Shown here piece by piece: positions 61,621 to 64,000 of a DNA stretch of 64,000 nt. This DNA is from CAVTYH01 sp963738835 (lineage in GTDB: Bacteria > Planctomycetota > Planctomycetia > Pirellulales > JADZDJ01), in the NCBI GenBank assembly GCA_963738835.1, contig CAVTYH010000003.1, positions 1 to 64,000 on the forward strand, read 5' to 3'. Under the pieces are notes generated by a model. It did no database searches. It had not been told where the DNA came from and saw only the letters and a list, made by a program, of their open reading frames with translations. Position numbers and translations under genes: made by a program. Numbering within the stretch: the first letter of the stretch is position 1; every line of letters begins with the position of its first letter.

Positions 61621-62846
61621 ATGGTGGCGATGAGTGAAGCCATGCCCAAACCCGAACCGACGTTTCCCTTTCCGCCACTGAATTACGATTTTTTCACGCC
61701 GCCGCAGATCGTTTTCGGCTGGAGGCGGCGTGCGGAGCTGGGCACGCTGGCCGCGAGTTTGGGCAGGCGAGCATTTATGGTCACGGGTTCGCGTACACTG
61801 GAAAAAAACGGCACGCTGGCGGATTTGTGTGGCGTCTTGCAGGCGGCTGGAGTCGAGCCGCTGCACATTGGGGCGATTTCGCACGAGCCGGAAGTTAATG
61901 ATGTCGATCGATTGACGGCGGCCATCCTCACCCAGCAACCGACGGGCGGCGATTTTGTTATCGGCCTCGGCGGCGGCTCGGCGATCGATCTCGCGAAAGC
62001 TGCCGCGGCGATGACCACCAACCTTGAAAGCGCAAGCGTGGTCGATTATCTGGAAGGTGTAGGTCGCGGGCTGAGAATCATTCATCCGCCGCTGCCGCTG
62101 CTGGCCATGCCCACCACCGCCGGCACCGGCAGCGAGGCCACCAAGAACGCCGTCATTAGCAGTTACGATCCACCGTTCAAGAAAAGTTTGCGGTCCGATC
62201 TGATGGTGCCGAGCATTGTGCTTGTCGATCCGGAGCTTTCGATCAGTGTGCCTGCCGACATCACCGCGCATACCGGCATGGATGCGATCACTCAGCTTAT
62301 CGAAAGCTACATCTCGCGACGGACCAAACCATTGCCACGGGCGCTGTGCATTCAAGGCGTGCAATTGGCGATTCCCGCGCTGGCCGAAGCGGTTCGCGAT
62401 GGCAGATGCCGGCCGGTCGCGAAGCGATGGCTCACGCCGCGCTGCTTTCGGGAATCGCGCTGGCAAACTCGGGACTGGGATTAGCTCACGGCGTGGCCGC
62501 GGCGCTCGGCGTGGAATGCCGCGTGCCGCACGGATTGGCGTGCGCCGTGATGTTGCCCCCGGCATTGCGCCTGAATCGAACCGTCTGCGAAGCGGAGTTG
62601 GCATCGTTGGGGCGTGTGGTATGCCCAGGGCCGTTCAACAGCGACACTTTGGCAGCCGACGCGTTCATCGAGCGGATCGAGTCTTTGGCCGAAGAGATCG
62701 AGATACCCAAACAAATGAGCGCGCTTGGCGTCCGCCGTGATCAAATTCCGGCACTAGTCACCGGCTCACGCGGCAACAGCATGTCGGGTAATCCGCGCGA
62801 CGTTTCGGATGAAGAACTCACCGAACTCTTGGAATGGATGCTGTGA
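61621..62846 (+). CDS. Iron-containing alcohol dehydrogenase, one frame switch near 62402
   Basis: About 408 residues after correction. The NAD-binding motif is VIGLGGGSAIDLAKAAAAM, and the substrate pocket TTAGTGSEATKNAVIS. The metal-site Asp and first His are in ADITAHTGMDAITQLIESY. Near 62402 the frame changes from AVRDGR to AGREAMAHAALLSGIALANS, then AHGVAAALG and VPHGLACAVMLPPAL carry the remaining His ligands, and the protein ends ELTELLEWML. It reduces aldehydes or oxidises alcohols; the substrate is unknown. It shares a divergent promoter region with aroA. An ATG at 61630 is a possible alternative start. Confidence 0.88.
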
Positions 62847-62933
62847 TTTCAGTCGTTCGGTTGCATGTAATTTACTTAGCCGGTGGGCAACGCCCATCGA
62901 AGAATCACAGCCGGACGATTCACTTGCCTAACT

Positions 62934-62965
62934 CCGGTGGCTCTCAGCCACCGGCTGTTTCTCAA
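62934..62965 (+). terminator. Possible terminator between convergent genes
   Basis: CCGGTGGCT-CTC-AGCCACCGG (62934-62954) followed by a weak T-rich CTGTTTCTC. It lies between the convergent dehydrogenase and thioredoxin-like genes and could serve the plus-strand gene. Confidence 0.5.
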
Positions 62966-62979
62966 AAGCCATTGATACT

Positions 62980-63543
62980 TCAATCACCGTGCAACTGCCG
63001 AAGCCGGCTCGACAATCGCAGCATCAATTGCACGCGCTGGAATTCATGTAGCCATTCTTGCGTGATGGCGTCCAGTAAATTCTGACTTTGCGGCACAATT
63101 CCGCTTGGACACGATGGTTCCACATGATCGATTGCCATCTGTTTGTATTCCGCTAAGGTGCGCTCGCCATAGATTCCGCAAAACTTGTCGTCTTCGCTTA
63201 AAAATACGACAACCGGTATCCGATTACCGCCGCAGATCTGCAGCGCCTGCATTAGATCTTGATTTTCGTCGCGATCGAAATAGTGAATCTTGATTTTCGG
63301 CGCGACTTCTACAAAGCGCTCGAAAATCGGGCACTGATTCACCGATTCGGGGCACCACGCGCCGGCCAGGCACAGCACTTTCATCTCACGAACAAATCCG
63401 CTGAGGATTTTTCGCTGCTCTTCGTTCAGATGCACTTGGTCGTAAACGCAGGCCCAGCGGCGGCGATATTCGTTGGAGCCGTAACGCTTCAGAAAATCTG
63501 CATATGGCAATCCATCGGGATACTTGGCAGCAAAATCAAACAC
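62980..63543 (-). CDS. Thioredoxin-fold protein with atypical active site
   Basis: 187 residues with no signal peptide. The central thioredoxin fold is MKVLCLAGAWCPESVNQCPI, then IKIHYFDRDENQDLMQALQI and NRIPVVVFLSEDDKFCGIYG with the cis-Pro region. The usual WCxxC is replaced by WCPESVNQCP, so the Cys pair is seven apart, as in some planctomycete and Thioredoxin_9-like proteins. It may act as a thiol peroxidase or reductase. The N-terminal helix (FDFAAKYPDGLPYADFLKRY) and the C-terminal helical tail are outside the fold. Confidence 0.78.
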   Translation of the reverse strand: MFDFAAKYPDGLPYADFLKRYGSNEYRRRWACVYDQVHLNEEQRKILSGFVREMKVLCLAGAWCPESVNQCPIFERFVEVAPKIKIHYFDRDENQDLMQALQICGGNRIPVVVFLSEDDKFCGIYGERTLAEYKQMAIDHVEPSCPSGIVPQSQNLLDAITQEWLHEFQRVQLMLRLSSRLRQLHGD

Positions 63544-63666
63544 GACGGCTCCAGAAATGTGTCGGTTTCAGCAAGGGAAGAGACCTTTTCCGCTGCTGCG
63601 GTGTCCGATATGATCGGTTCTTTCAATTTCGCCGAATTATACCGATCTTGGGAGTGATGAGCCGCC

Positions 63667-64000
63667 ATGTCTGAAGAAAAAGTCCACCTGCATTGGCACG
63701 AGCACAGCGTGACGCGCGAGGAGCGCGAAGCCTCCAACAAGCAAAAAGGTTGCGTCGTTTGGTTCACCGGCCTGAGCGCCTGCGGCAAGAGCACGATCAG
63801 CAATCTGGTCGACCACAAGCTGCATGAACTCGGCTACCGCAGCTTTGTGCTCGATGGCGACAATGTGCGCCACGGCCTGAATGCCTCGCCGGCGCTGCTG
63901 AAAGAACGCCACGGCGAAGAATTTGCCAAGCGCTTTGGCCTGGGTTTTTCAGCTCAAGACCGCGAAGAAAACATTCGCCGCATCGGTGCCGTGGCGGAAC
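63667..64000 (+). CDS. cysC: Adenylylsulfate kinase (APS kinase), cut by the window end
   Basis: The first 111 codons of an APS kinase. It starts MSEEKVHLHWHEHSVTREER and has Walker A GLSACGKSTISNLV (GLSACGKST instead of GLSGAGKST), then SFVLDGDNVRHGLN and GFSAQDREENIRRIGAVAE, all characteristic. The enzyme phosphorylates APS to PAPS for sulfate assimilation or sulfation. GGGAG lies 12 bases upstream. An internal difference from the usual sequence is an extra segment of about 20 residues (LLKERHGEEFAKRF) between the DGDNVRHGL and FS motifs. The remainder lies beyond 64000. Confidence 0.94.
   Translation, partial: MSEEKVHLHWHEHSVTREEREASNKQKGCVVWFTGLSACGKSTISNLVDHKLHELGYRSFVLDGDNVRHGLNASPALLKERHGEEFAKRFGLGFSAQDREENIRRIGAVAE

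Noticed and set aside
61540..62604. A 355-codon N-terminal extension of aroA
   Set aside because: It is the reverse of the alcohol dehydrogenase gene and has Arg-rich shadow composition; normal EPSP synthase starts near 61539.

Overview
The window looks like a chromosomal stretch of a planctomycete, probably of the Pirellula/Rhodopirellula type. The clearest markers are a Tat-exported DUF1552 gene beside a cytochrome c/PA14/DUF1592-DUF1588-DUF1585 gene, a DWG-type Ser/Thr kinase fused to TPRs, an ECF sigma factor coupled to a giant VIT/vWA/TPR protein, a bacterial alpha-2-macroglobulin, and very long TPR proteins. The assignment is inferred from gene content alone. Flagellar genes (fliD, fliS) imply motility, and mqnA/mqnC imply menaquinone synthesis by the futalosine route.

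Layout. 1-5280: end of an integrated mobile element (TraA-type relaxase/helicase, unknown genes, excisionase-like HTH, tyrosine recombinase) abutting the 3' end of tRNA-Arg(CCG). 5600-7410: a Cys/Tyr-rich secreted protein and an ICMT-like membrane methyltransferase sharing a near-identical leader. 7502-16492: PilT-like ATPase, DUF1552 and DUF1592 proteins, membrane Ser/Thr kinase with TPRs, outer-membrane beta-barrel. 16691-27350: ECF sigma factor and a ~3,340-residue coupled gene. 27507-33497: exported carboxypeptidase-regulatory-like protein, alpha/beta hydrolase, TPR lipoprotein, small conserved proteins, a winged-helix protein. 33472-45186: GSCFA protein, glycosyltransferase, TylF-like methyltransferase, fliS, fliD and a three-module TPR/GT9-like protein, probably a surface or flagellar glycosylation region. 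45188-46763: MazE-like antitoxin with a toxin remnant and two small unknown genes. 47396-53613: mqnC, mqnA, then an ABC exporter operon. 53799-60014: alpha-2-macroglobulin. 60253-64000: aroA, Fe-dependent alcohol dehydrogenase, thioredoxin-like protein, cysC (cut by the window end).

Two properties run through the window. First, many genes switch reading frame once or more, and a one-base indel restores a continuous family match each time; several candidate sites are homopolymers or GC-alternating runs. This looks like base-level assembly error rather than mass pseudogenisation, so I give full gene spans and mark the switch points. Second, several families of short palindromic or low-complexity repeats lie inside coding sequences in frame: in the kinase domain, the giant VIT/vWA protein, the TPR/GT protein and the mqnC tail. 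Elsewhere such repeats supply stop codons.
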